DNA of 64,000 bases, taken from assembly GCA_004124875.1 (NCBI GenBank), contig SCKJ01000001.1, forward strand, positions 1 to 64,000, in the 5' to 3' direction. Made by a program: the position numbers and the translations under genes. The stretch comes from Fidelibacterota bacterium. GTDB taxonomy: Bacteria; Fidelibacterota; Marinisomatia; SCGC-AAA003-L08; TS1B11. Positions 49,350-57,833 of the stretch are shown here, one piece after another. How positions within the stretch are numbered: position 1 is the first letter of the stretch; each line of letters starts with the position of its first letter. Under the pieces are notes generated by a model. That model was not told where the DNA came from. It searched no databases and saw nothing but the letters and a program-made list of their open reading frames with translations.

Positions 49350-50513
49350 CGAGGCCAGCTCCTGGAAAAGAGATCCGTAGGCTGCGACATAGCGCTGGGG
49401 ACCGAAGTGGTCGACGGCATAGGCGCGGATGGCTTCCCTGTCGTACCTGGCATAACCGGCCATCATCGAGCGCATGGCCTCGGTGAGGGCTTCCCGGTCG
49501 TTTACCGGTATCAGCGCTCCCACAGTCGGCCTGACGATGTCTTCGGGTCCACCGCACTTGGTGGCAATCACCGGCAGGCCCATAGACATGGCTTCCACGA
49601 GCGCCAGTCCAAAGGTTTCCACATCGCTGGGCATAACGAGGCAGTGCCCCAGGGCTAACTGTTCCATGACGCCGTCGGCCGCAAGAAAACCGGTCATGTC
49701 CACGAGATCGCCAAGGCCGAGACGCCCGATCTGCTTCTTGAGAGCACCCCTTTGAACGCCATCGCCCACGAGAGTGAGACGGATATTGTCATGCTGCCGG
49801 GTTAACGCTCCGAAGGCGTCCAGCAACAGGTCGAGGCGTTTCTCGGGACGGTACACGGCCACGGCAATAAACCGGAAAGTTTCTCCTGATGCCGGCGAGG
49901 CTCCCGGCAGCATAGTGGGGATGGGGACAGGGTTATGAATGGTGGTTGTGTTCCGGTTGGCGGCCGGAAAAGCGAACAAAATTGCCCGTTCCACGGCGGA
50001 ACTGTTGCAGATAATCTTTGCGGAACGGACGTATGTCTGCTCAATGACGCCCTTTTGAAAAGGGGTGAAGGAGTCCGGCATCAGGAACTCCTTGTGATGC
50101 CCGGCCACCAGCATGGGAATGTGCAGCTGGGTTAATTCCCGGGCCAAAGCTGCCCCCGCCCACAGTGACGATTGGGCCAAAACGATATCGGGACGGCCCA
50201 CTTTTTCGATGGCCTGGTGAAACAAGGTAATCAGGTTCATTTGGTAGGACCGGAAACTTCGTTCAGGCAGCTTCGGCCAGAGGTTGATCCTCTCACGCCG
50301 GAAGACAGTCAAGCCCTGGTCATCGAACGGTCCCTGCCTGCGGAGCATCCGGTAGGAGTAGCTGCCTAATTTCCTGAGAGAGTGTAATATATTTGCCACA
50401 ACCGTAACTTCGTGACCGTTGCCGGCCAGCATTTTTGCCCAGGTAGCAAAGAACGCACCGCTAGGCGGGTTGAGATTTGACGGATACCAGGAGGGGACAA
50501 TAAAGATTTTCAT
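49341..50513 (-). CDS. Family 4 glycosyltransferase
   Basis: 390 residues from the ATG at 50513 ([20 protein letters not shown]). GT-B fold with [31 protein letters not shown] and the donor-site E-x7-E pattern in [33 protein letters not shown]. Adds a sugar with retention. It is the only minus-strand gene in this glycan cluster and is divergent from the acetyltransferase gene. Confidence 0.9.
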   Translation of the reverse strand: MKIFIVPSWYPSNLNPPSGAFFATWAKMLAGNGHEVTVVANILHSLRKLGSYSYRMLRRQGPFDDQGLTVFRRERINLWPKLPERSFRSYQMNLITLFHQAIEKVGRPDIVLAQSSLWAGAALARELTQLHIPMLVAGHHKEFLMPDSFTPFQKGVIEQTYVRSAKIICNSSAVERAILFAFPAANRNTTTIHNPVPIPTMLPGASPASGETFRFIAVAVYRPEKRLDLLLDAFGALTRQHDNIRLTLVGDGVQRGALKKQIGRLGLGDLVDMTGFLAADGVMEQLALGHCLVMPSDVETFGLALVEAMSMGLPVIATKCGGPEDIVRPTVGALIPVNDREALTEAMRSMMAGYARYDREAIRAYAVDHFGPQRYVAAYGSLFQELASSP

Positions 50514-50603
50514 GTGCGCATCATCCCGAAAATACACCACGACGGACAAATATTCACAATACTTCCTCATGCAAAGTTCACTCGCTCTTCGATGGAAAGC
50601 CTC

Positions 50604-51113
50604 ATGCTGAAGCAATTTCTGGCGCTGCTGTCGCCTACGTTCTGGATGCAGGCGGTTAACTCTTTAAGGTCCTTTTTATACGGCCATGTGCGAGCGGTGA
50701 GGGCCTTGGGCAAAAGGGGCAGGAATGTCACTATCCATCCATCGGCTCGCCTGGGTTATCCGGCCAACATTTTTCTGGATGATGGTGTGGGCATCGGGAG
50801 CGGCTGCCACATTTACGCCGGTCCCAACTCCACGATCTCACTTGGCAGCGATACGCTCCTGGCGCCGCAGGTGTTTATCACCTCCGACAGTTTCGGCGGC
50901 TCGCCAGATGACCTCGAGGCCGTCCATTCCGGGCACGAAGCCGACGTGCACATTGGCGACCGGGTGCGCATTGGCGCCCATGCCGTCATCCTGCCGGGCG
51001 TAACGATTGGCGATGGCGCCGCCGTTGGCGCAGGCAGCGTGGTCACCAAAGATATCCCCCCCCATGCCGTGGCGGCAGGCAACCCGGCCAAGGTGATAAA
51101 ATCGCTCCAATGA
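50604..51113 (+). CDS. Hexapeptide-repeat (left-handed beta-helix) acetyltransferase
   Basis: About 169 residues; the ATG at 50604 has GGAAAG upstream, 50592 is the alternative. Hexapeptide turns [31 protein letters not shown] and [20 protein letters not shown], ending GNPAKVI, mark a WcaF/NodL-type O-acetyltransferase. Probably acetylates a sugar of the cluster's glycan. Overlaps the next gene by ATGA. Confidence 0.88.
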   Translation: MLKQFLALLSPTFWMQAVNSLRSFLYGHVRAVRALGKRGRNVTIHPSARLGYPANIFLDDGVGIGSGCHIYAGPNSTISLGSDTLLAPQVFITSDSFGGSPDDLEAVHSGHEADVHIGDRVRIGAHAVILPGVTIGDGAAVGAGSVVTKDIPPHAVAAGNPAKVIKSLQ

Positions 51114-52333
51114 ACGTGGGGCTACGAAAGTTTCCCTATCCCTACCGGGCCGCCCTGGCTATTTCCAGTGATGTCGATAACACGCCCGACACCACCACCT
51201 ACTTCGCCATGCTCGACTATCTCAACGGCACAGGCTCTACCCCCTTTGGTCGAGGCCTGGGACTGGAGGTCGGCAACAGCTTCTGGTTTTTCAATGGAAC
51301 CGGCGGCCGACAGGTTTCGTACTTCGACAGCGATGGCCGGGAAACCGACTTTGCGGCTCCCTGCCGCGAACTGTGGCAGTCGGGCCATATTGACACCCTG
51401 CACAGCTACGGCAACTTCGACACCGGCGGTTTCACCCGCCAACACGCGGAAAAAGGGGTTGCGGCGTTGCAGGCGCACGGCGCAAACATTCCGGTCTGGG
51501 TCAACCATGGCAATGAGCACAACAGCCAGAATGTGGGTCCCCACAGACCGTTCCACGGGGGGCAGCCCGACTCTCCCGCCTACCACATGGACCTGACCCG
51601 CGAGGCCGGGTTGCGCTACTATTGGATCGGCCGGCTGACCCATATCCTGGGCCAGGATGCCCGGCGCAGGTTCGGCATAACTACCAAACGGTGGCTGCAG
51701 GAGCTGGTGCGCCTGCTGAGATACCGCAATATCGACCGGGCGTTTTACGATTTCTCCAACCGCCTGATACTGCCGGCGACGCTGCAGGACGGCGCCACGG
51801 TCTGGGATTTCCAGCGCTGGGTCAACGCCTGGGGCGAAGTGACCGAGCTCGATGCCGTCGACCTGGCCGTGCAGCTGCGGCCCAGGAATATCGCTGCGCT
51901 GATCCGCAACGCAGGCTTTCTGATCATCTATACCCACATGACTGAAAATCTCCCCGCGGCCCGAGGTCTGCCGGATGGCCTGGAAGCTGGGCTCAAAAAC
52001 CTTAAACGCGCCCACGATGAAGGCCGGCTGCTCGTGGCCACATCGGGCCGGCTGCTGCGGTACCGGGAACTGTCGCAGTTCGTAGATTACCAGGCTACGG
52101 CTACTGATGGCGGCACCCTCATTACTATCGCCCCACGCCTCAGAGCTCCCGTGGGCGATCTGGCCCTGGAGCCCAGCGACTTGAACGGCCTGACGTTTCA
52201 TGTGGATGACCCCGATAGAGTTGAGGTGACATTCGGCGGCAAGGTCCTCGCAACAGCAACCAATCCTCCCGATGAAACGGGCCGGCCATCCATATCGATC
52301 CCCTGGGTGGCCCTCGAGTATCCCCGGGCATGA
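51110..52333 (+). CDS. Polysaccharide-deacetylase-like protein, atypical
   Basis: 407 residues. After [12 protein letters not shown] (Asp-x-Asp at a strand end, as in carbohydrate esterase 4) come [10 protein letters not shown] and [18 protein letters not shown], which could supply His/Asp metal ligands. The usual CE4 motifs are only partly matched, so activity is uncertain. Overlaps neighbours by 4 bp on both sides: acetyltransferase upstream and glycosyltransferase downstream. Probably modifies the same glycan. Confidence 0.55.
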   Translation: MNVGLRKFPYPYRAALAISSDVDNTPDTTTYFAMLDYLNGTGSTPFGRGLGLEVGNSFWFFNGTGGRQVSYFDSDGRETDFAAPCRELWQSGHIDTLHSYGNFDTGGFTRQHAEKGVAALQAHGANIPVWVNHGNEHNSQNVGPHRPFHGGQPDSPAYHMDLTREAGLRYYWIGRLTHILGQDARRRFGITTKRWLQELVRLLRYRNIDRAFYDFSNRLILPATLQDGATVWDFQRWVNAWGEVTELDAVDLAVQLRPRNIAALIRNAGFLIIYTHMTENLPAARGLPDGLEAGLKNLKRAHDEGRLLVATSGRLLRYRELSQFVDYQATATDGGTLITIAPRLRAPVGDLALEPSDLNGLTFHVDDPDRVEVTFGGKVLATATNPPDETGRPSISIPWVALEYPRA

Positions 52334-53415
52334 AAATCCTCTACATATCGCCGCAGAACACGGTGGGGACTCTGTCGCTGTGGCAAAAGGTGCATGAATC
52401 GCGCGGCAACCGGTGCGACTTTATCACCTTTTTCCCCTCTCCCCTCGGCTTTGACAACGGCATCTGTCTCAACCTTCCCCTGGCCAGCGGGAGGCGCTTC
52501 TTTGAGCCGCTGCGGGGTTGGTTTTACCGGCGCACAAGAGGTCCGTTGGGGGAGGAGGCGCCACGCCCCGGCAAGCCCCCCATCTGGGAACCGGGCAGCC
52601 GGATCGAACCCCTGTTTTTCGCTTTCAGGGACTGGCTGTGGCGTTTCAAGATCGAACCGGCCATCAGGAAATATGGGCTGCTGGACTACGATGTTTACCA
52701 CTTCGAATGGGGGCAGGACCTCTACCGCAGCGGCGACTTCATCCGGCGGGTGGCGGCGCTGGGCAAACCGATGCTGGCCACCTATCATGGGCAGGATTTC
52801 CGCAACCGGGGGGTGCTGCCGGAAGTCGACAGCCGGGTCTGGCTCAGCCTCACCTCCGAATACGACCTGATCCCCCGCCATCCCAAGCTGAAATACCTCT
52901 ACCTCCCGTACGATGTGGCGGCGCACGAGCCGCGAAAAACCGTCGGCGACCCAGTGACCATCTGCCACGCCACCCGCAACCGTTTCGTCAAGGGCAGCGA
53001 CGCCATCATCGATGCCTGCCGAGCGCTGGAAAAAAGCCACGGCATCCGCTTTCTGCTGGTGGAGAACCGCCCGCACTCCGAAGTGATGGCAGCCAAGGCG
53101 GAGTCGGACATCTACGTCGACCAGGTGGCCGATCTGGCGCCCGGCTTCGGCATGAACTCCATCGAGGCCATGGCCCTCGGCGTGGCCTGCTGCACCAGTA
53201 TGGATGAGGCCTACCAGGCTTTTATGCCCGACCACCCCTTTGTGAATGTGACGGCGGAGAATCTTCTGGAGCAGCTCACCGCGCTGGTGGAGGATAAGGC
53301 CTTGCTGGCCGATTATGCCGCGAAGGCCCGCAAATGGGCCGAGGACCACCACGACCTCAGCGCCGCAGGCAACCAGCTCTACGGCTACTACCGCGAGTTG
53401 GGAGTCTCTGTCTGA
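52330..53415 (+). CDS. Glycosyltransferase, GT-B fold (GT4-like)
   Basis: 361 residues. [18 protein letters not shown] start, TYHGQDFRNRG in the middle, then VTICHATRNRFVKGSDAII and the C-terminal LAPGFGMNSIEAMALGVAC, which carries the acidic donor contact in place of the usual E-x7-E. Overlaps the upstream stop by 4 bp; its stop overlaps the next ATG (TGATG). Confidence 0.75.
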   Translation: MKILYISPQNTVGTLSLWQKVHESRGNRCDFITFFPSPLGFDNGICLNLPLASGRRFFEPLRGWFYRRTRGPLGEEAPRPGKPPIWEPGSRIEPLFFAFRDWLWRFKIEPAIRKYGLLDYDVYHFEWGQDLYRSGDFIRRVAALGKPMLATYHGQDFRNRGVLPEVDSRVWLSLTSEYDLIPRHPKLKYLYLPYDVAAHEPRKTVGDPVTICHATRNRFVKGSDAIIDACRALEKSHGIRFLLVENRPHSEVMAAKAESDIYVDQVADLAPGFGMNSIEAMALGVACCTSMDEAYQAFMPDHPFVNVTAENLLEQLTALVEDKALLADYAAKARKWAEDHHDLSAAGNQLYGYYRELGVSV

Positions 53416-54428
53416 TGGCGGATGAGGGCCGCCCCCTGCCGGCTGTGAGTCTCGTGGCGCCTATCTTCAACGGCGGGCAACACTACGCCGAATGCTTTGA
53501 GTCAGTCTGCCGCATCGACTACCCCGTCGACCGGCTACAGGTCATAGTGGTTGATGATGCCTCCACCGATGGCACCCGCGAATATCTGCAAAAGCAATCG
53601 CCGCCACCTTTTGTGAAAATCCTTTATCCGCCGCAAAATCTGGGCCGGTCGGGGGTGCGGAATTTCGGCCTGCGCGAGGCGACAGGTGAGATCATCATAC
53701 TCCTGGATGGGGATATGGAAGTGCAGCCTGATTTTGTCCGCGCCCATGTTGAGCAGCTCTCAAAGCCGGGCCGCAAGGCTCTGCTGGGCAGCGTCAAGCC
53801 TGCGCCGTGGATGAAACGAACCCGGCTGCTGCGCTATCTGCACGAATACCGAGGTCGCGGCGCCCGGCAGTTTGACGAGGGTGGCCCCATCGGCTTTCAA
53901 TATCTGTTGACCCACAACCTGGCCTTGACGCGGGCGGCGCTGGAAGCGGGGGGAGGCTTTGACGAAACGTTTGTGCGCCACGGCGGCGAAGATACGCTGT
54001 TTGCCTATGCCATTGCCCGGGCCTTCCCCAACGGACTTTATTATTCCACGGCGCCGGCGGCGCTGCATCATCACCATCGCGGGTTGAGCCAACATCTGGC
54101 CGAGGCTTACAGTTACGGCCGCCATAACCTGCCCAAAATCGTGTCGCGCCACCCGGAGCTGGCCACGCCCCTGGCCGCCGATTTTGCCTGGCCGTTCCCC
54201 GGCCGCCTTTTCCGGCGCAAACGACTGGCCGGCGCCATGATGTTTAACACAGTGCTCTATTACTTCCTGCGCGCGCTTTTTCTGATAACACCCCCGCCGC
54301 TGTCCAGCCCGCTGATCCGTTACCTCACGGTCGGAGCAGTAGTGCGGGGGCTCAGGCGGCACGTGCGGCAAATGCCAAAGCCCTCCAGCTATGACGGGAA
54401 TCAGGTTGGAAAGGGCCAAAGGCCTTGA
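53415..54428 (+). CDS. Family 2 glycosyltransferase
   Basis: 337 residues from the TGATG overlap at 53415. GT-A fold: SLVAPIFNGGQHYAECFES, VIVVDDASTDGT, NLGRSGVRNFGL, the DxD in IILLDGDMEVQPD, and GGFDETFVRHGGEDTLFAY for the acceptor side. A C-terminal hydrophobic helix (~285-310) may attach it to the membrane. Last gene of the glycan run. Confidence 0.88.
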   Translation: MADEGRPLPAVSLVAPIFNGGQHYAECFESVCRIDYPVDRLQVIVVDDASTDGTREYLQKQSPPPFVKILYPPQNLGRSGVRNFGLREATGEIIILLDGDMEVQPDFVRAHVEQLSKPGRKALLGSVKPAPWMKRTRLLRYLHEYRGRGARQFDEGGPIGFQYLLTHNLALTRAALEAGGGFDETFVRHGGEDTLFAYAIARAFPNGLYYSTAPAALHHHHRGLSQHLAEAYSYGRHNLPKIVSRHPELATPLAADFAWPFPGRLFRRKRLAGAMMFNTVLYYFLRALFLITPPPLSSPLIRYLTVGAVVRGLRRHVRQMPKPSSYDGNQVGKGQRP

Positions 54429-54472
54429 GCCAGGATGAGGAACCGGTTGGCAAGGGCCGGAGGCCTTAAGCC
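54404..54472 (+). repeat. 28-bp imperfect direct repeat with internal palindromes
   Basis: GGTTGGAAAGGGCCAAAGGC.. at 54404-54431 recurs with four changes at 54445-54472. Each copy holds a short palindrome (AAGGGCC..AGGCCTT). It covers the end of the GT2 gene and the ribosome-binding region of ppx. Confidence 0.6.
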
Positions 54473-54475
54473 GTG

Positions 54476-55402
54476 ATGGGGCGTCGACCGGCAGATGACC
54501 TGGTGGCCGTCATTGACCTGGGTTCCAACAGCTGCCTGCTGCTCATCGCCCGGCAGACAGATCAAGGCCTGGAGCCGGTGGAAGAGGCCTTGCGGATAGT
54601 GCGTCTCGGGGCCGGTGTCGATCAGACGGGGCGCCTGTCGCAGCTCTCTATGGATCGCTCCGAGGCCGTGTTTTCAGAATACCGGCAGATCATTGAGCGG
54701 CATGGGTGCACAGTGGTGCGCTGTGTCGCCACCAGCGCTTTCAGGGAAGCCGCCAACCGTGATGAGCTGCATGCGCGCCTGCTGGAAAACGTGGGCTATG
54801 ACCTGCAAGTCCTCGATGGGGATGAGGAGGCCCGGCTGGTGATGAAGGCGGTACAGGATGCCATCCCGGCTCAGGGTGTTTTGCGCTGGATCGTGGATGT
54901 TGGCGGGGGCAGCACGGAAATCGTGGTGGAACACAGCGGCGAGATGACGGCGATGGTCAGCATGGGTCTGGGCAGCGTTCGCCACACCGGGCGGTGGCTG
55001 CACTCGGACCCGCCGGAGAGGGGCGAACTGTTGGTGATGCACGCCGATATTCTGGCACAGCTGCTGGACATTGAAGAATTTGAGTCGCCCGGACAGATGG
55101 TGGGCGTGGGTGGAACCGCCACCACATTTGTGGCGCTGGAGAAAAATCTCGACACCTACGATCATCAGCAGGTGCATCGGTCGCGCCTGTCGGCTCAGTC
55201 ATTGCAGAGCTCGCTGGATCGCTGTCTGGCTGCCAATCTCGAGGAGCGCAGAACCTTCGCCGGCCTGCACCCCGACAGGGCCGAAATCATCATCGCCGGT
55301 GGAGCGATCCTGCTGGCGATCCTGGAAAAGGCTGAACTTGACCAGATGACAGTATCGGACCGGGGCCTGCGCTGGGGGGTGGCAGCCGAGCTGGCCGGTT
55401 AA
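54476..55402 (+). CDS. ppx: Ppx/GppA-family phosphatase
   Basis: 308 residues, close to the short Ppx type (~310). Phosphate-binding AVIDLGSNSCLLLIA, CVATSAFREA, WIVDVGGGSTEIVV and VGGTATTFVAL place it in the ASKHA superfamily. Hydrolyses polyphosphate or pppGpp. ATG at 54476 follows a GTG; GGAGG lies a little far upstream. No C-terminal helical domain, so the short exopolyphosphatase type is likely. Confidence 0.87.
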   Translation: MGRRPADDLVAVIDLGSNSCLLLIARQTDQGLEPVEEALRIVRLGAGVDQTGRLSQLSMDRSEAVFSEYRQIIERHGCTVVRCVATSAFREAANRDELHARLLENVGYDLQVLDGDEEARLVMKAVQDAIPAQGVLRWIVDVGGGSTEIVVEHSGEMTAMVSMGLGSVRHTGRWLHSDPPERGELLVMHADILAQLLDIEEFESPGQMVGVGGTATTFVALEKNLDTYDHQQVHRSRLSAQSLQSSLDRCLAANLEERRTFAGLHPDRAEIIIAGGAILLAILEKAELDQMTVSDRGLRWGVAAELAG

Positions 55403-55520
55403 GTTCAGATCCTCGAAAACGGCATCGTCTGCAAATTTACATTTAGCCGGTTAGCGATGGCTAAGCCGGTCCAATTTCAGGAACTTTATTCGGCCTTGGA
55501 TTTATAAACCGTAACCACCG

Positions 55521-56111
55521 ATGGCTGGAGGGAAAACTAAAATCGGAGCGGGAAAGAAAAAATCTGTGGGCGGGCTTCGTCCCGCCGCCGCTGTAGCCAT
55601 CATGTTATGGCTGGGCAGTGGCGCTGCCTGGGGACAACAGTCCGGTGGCACCCCGGCACGCAACAACGTCAGCGTAAGCGATCTGTCGGCCACCACTTTC
55701 GATGGGGCTGCGTTTAATATCGCCGGCACAAACGGAAAAATTATTTTGCTCGATTTTTGGGCCACCTGGTGCTCTCCCTGCCTGGAGGCCTTCCCGGCGC
55801 TTAAGGCCCTGCAAAAGCGCTTCGACGAGGACCAATTTCAAGTCATCAGTGTTGCGCTTTACTCGGGAGATGCGGAGCAACTGCAATGGGTGGTCGACAA
55901 GTACCAACTGTCCCACACCATGCTGATGGGCGATAAAAATGTCCCGGTGGTGTTCGATATTCTCGGGTTTCCCACCTATCTGCTCATGGACCGCCACGGC
56001 AAATTGCTGAGGCGCTATGTGGGCGACTTCAACAATCCCGTCGGGCGCGTTGCCCGGGATGTAGGGCTCCTGCTGGACGGTCAATCAATTGCGGAGGCAC
56101 AAACCCCATGA
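55521..56111 (+). CDS. Exported TlpA-like thioredoxin-fold protein
   Basis: 196 residues. Basic N-terminus then a hydrophobic stretch (~20-38, ending AAWGQQ), so periplasmic. Thioredoxin fold with active site FWATWCSPCLEAFP (Cys at ~79 and ~82), then a cis-Pro in GFPTYLLMD. Works as a thiol reductant or oxidant. The ATG lacks a good ribosome binding site. Its stop overlaps the start of the selenoprotein gene by ATGA, so the two are translationally coupled. I infer that it reduces or recycles that protein. Confidence 0.85.
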   Translation: MAGGKTKIGAGKKKSVGGLRPAAAVAIMLWLGSGAAWGQQSGGTPARNNVSVSDLSATTFDGAAFNIAGTNGKIILLDFWATWCSPCLEAFPALKALQKRFDEDQFQVISVALYSGDAEQLQWVVDKYQLSHTMLMGDKNVPVVFDILGFPTYLLMDRHGKLLRRYVGDFNNPVGRVARDVGLLLDGQSIAEAQTP

Positions 56112-56968
56112 ATCGAATCCGGTTGTTATGGCTCAATGGGTTACTGCTGATACCCTTGGCAATCAGCTCTGCAGTGCCGGAGAGCCCAACGGCTTCTCTG
56201 TCGGCTAAGGGGCAAAAGATCATCGATTATCTGGTGGCAGATTGGAACGGCAAGTTTCACTCAACCACAATCCCCCACGCCATGGAGAATCTGGGCCTGC
56301 CCGTGGATGACGGTCTCAGGCTGGAGATTATCGCCCATCTGAGGGCGAATCCCAAACTTTCCCGCAACCTGCGTTTTTGGGGCGCCAACAATTACCTCCT
56401 GACCAACAACGAGAGGCGCATGGCCAAGCTGCTGCTTAACGCTGAGCGTGACGGCCGTGGACTGCCCTCGCTTAAAAGCGCTGCCAAGACCCTCGGTATA
56501 GCCGAAAAAGATGCAACCGCCATGCTGGCCTTCCTGGCCGAGTCCGGCTTTCTGGCCGCCGATGGAGACTCCGGCCTGGGCTACTCGCTGGCGGAGGATG
56601 CCGCCATCTGGGGCGGGCCATTGAGGCATAACTATCACACCATTCACGTTGCGGGAGGAGACAAGTTCGATGTGTGGTGAGCGGTCGACTTTTTGCTGCT
56701 GGTCAGCGGCAACAATTTCGGCTCCGGCGCGACCATTCGCCTGGAAGACTCCTGTGCTCACGGCACAGATCTGATAACCCTCGAGATTTCAGATGGCAAA
56801 ATCACCCGGCTGGACCCGCCGACGGCGTATGTCCAGCAAGGGGGTGGCTGAGCGGTCGACAACCTCTTCAGTTCTGAAGAGCATCTATCCGAATGGCTTG
56901 ATCAATATCCCGAATATAAAAATCTGAAGCACCAGACTTTAGCAGATTTTCTCGCAGGCAGGGAATAA
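56108..56968 (+). CDS. MerB-like organomercurial-lyase-family protein with two selenocysteines (UGA)
   Basis: 286 codons ending at TAA 56966, with in-frame TGA at 56678-56680 (codon 191) and 56849-56851 (codon 248). Seen: a hydrophobic N-terminus (~5-22, signal-like), a winged-helix part (LPSLKSAAKTLGIAEKDATA), GYSLAED, HNYHTIHV, then DKFDVW-U-AVDFLL, IRLEDSCAHGTDLITLEISD and QQGGG-U-AVDNLFSSEEHLSEWL. Known: R831b MerB has YAWCALDTL (Cys96, Asp99), VSSHCAATGAPVSLTV and the SFCCHVHFFAS (Cys159) motif, all in the same order and spacing. So U191 sits at Cys96, Asp194 at Asp99 and U248 at Cys159. SECIS-like hairpins follow both UGAs. Inferred: an exported di-selenol enzyme acting on C-Hg or another substrate; activity is unproven. 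Confidence 0.85.
56678..56712 (+). promoter_or_regulatory. SECIS element 1 (after Sec codon 191)
   Basis: TGA at 56678-56680. An 8-bp stem TTGCTGCT (56693-56700) pairs with AGCGGCAA (56705-56712, one G-T pair) around the loop GGTC (56701-56704). Counting from the base after TGA, the loop is at 21-24. In the E. coli fdhF SECIS the loop, also GGUC closed by A-U, is at 19-22. It meets the bacterial SECIS rules of distance, stem length and G at the loop start. Confidence 0.8.
56849..56881 (+). promoter_or_regulatory. SECIS element 2 (after Sec codon 248)
   Basis: TGA at 56849-56851. A perfect 7-bp stem CTCTTCA (56864-56870) with TGAAGAG (56875-56881) around GTTC (56871-56874). The loop lies at 20-23 from the base after TGA, almost the same as in fdhF and in SECIS 1. 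The first 9 nt after both UGAs are identical (GCGGTCGAC). Confidence 0.75.
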
Positions 56969-56970
56969 CG

Positions 56971-57288
56971 CTAGAGCGGCGGATCGTCCGTCACATAATC
57001 GACCACCTTCGTCTCGGCGCTGACTGAGCGGATAAGCCGGACCACCTTCTGGTGCGCCGGATGCGCAGAGTAGGCATCCAGTTCTTCCTGGCCCTTAAAG
57101 GTGGACACCAGCACAATATCCCAGGCGCGCTCGCTGCCGCTGATGTTGAGACCGACCTCCAAGTCGGCGATTTCAGCAATTTTTGACCGCAATGACATGA
57201 GCGCCCGTTGCACCGCCAGCGCGTTGGCCGCCTTGGACTGACCATCGGCTGCATCCCGCAGCTGCCACATGACTATATGTCGGAGCAT
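56971..57288 (-). CDS. Dabb (stress-responsive A/B barrel) family protein
   Basis: 105 residues from the ATG at 57288, which has GGAGGAAG upstream. Signature MLRHIVMWQLRD and later LVSTFKGQEELDAYSAHPAH then QKVVRLI match the Dabb fold, dimeric alpha/beta barrels of varied and mostly unknown function. Convergent with the selenoprotein gene, 2 bp apart. Confidence 0.85.
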   Translation of the reverse strand: MLRHIVMWQLRDAADGQSKAANALAVQRALMSLRSKIAEIADLEVGLNISGSERAWDIVLVSTFKGQEELDAYSAHPAHQKVVRLIRSVSAETKVVDYVTDDPPL

Positions 57289-57410
57289 TAATCTTCCTCC
57301 ATTTAACACAATACCGGCCGTTGGCACTGCGAGGACTCCAGCGCCAGGGCCGGAGGGTGAGTTACTTCAGCGGCATTATCATAACCGACTTACTGGACTC
57401 TGCCACCCCC

Positions 57411-57767
57411 TCACATCTCAGGAATGTAAATGATCCCGATGACATTGCCAAAGGGATCGAGCACACTGGGCACCTTTGTGCCGCCGCCGACATCCTCGAT
57501 GGCGTCGTGCGGCTTGGCGCCCAACTTGAGGAGGCTCTGGAGCTGCTCCTCAATGTCATCCACGCCCCAATAGGCGATAACGCCACCGGGACCAGGTTGG
57601 GCGTGACCTTTAGCGGGCAGCAGCCCGAGCTCGGCCCCTTCTATGTCAAAGCCGACATAGAAATCCTCATCAAAGTATGGCTCGGTCTCGAACACCGCCG
57701 TATACCAACTTTTTGCCTGAGCCAGGTCAGTCACGTAGTAGGTGATGGTGCGTGGTCCGTGGATCAT
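57411..57767 (-). CDS. VOC (glyoxalase/bleomycin-resistance) family protein
   Basis: 118 residues. Two beta-alpha-beta-beta-beta units: ITYYVTDLAQAKSWYTAVF and, in the second, VLDPFGNVIGIIY with the family Asp-Pro-x-Gly-Asn and a metal Glu nearby. Small VOC enzymes bind a metal in a paired fold. Substrate unknown. AAAAGGAGACACC precedes the ATG. Confidence 0.87.
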   Translation of the reverse strand: MIHGPRTITYYVTDLAQAKSWYTAVFETEPYFDEDFYVGFDIEGAELGLLPAKGHAQPGPGGVIAYWGVDDIEEQLQSLLKLGAKPHDAIEDVGGGTKVPSVLDPFGNVIGIIYIPEM

Positions 57768-57833
57768 TGGTGTCTCCTTTTAGGTCCCCCATAGCGCGCG
57801 GATGAAGCGTGGCCGCAACGGCGTCAGGGGCCG

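Noticed and set aside
56108-56680. Reading the MerB-like gene as a normal 190-residue protein ending at TGA
   Set aside because: The same frame continues with MerB-like sequence, a second TGA falls at the second catalytic Cys, and both TGAs have SECIS-type hairpins.
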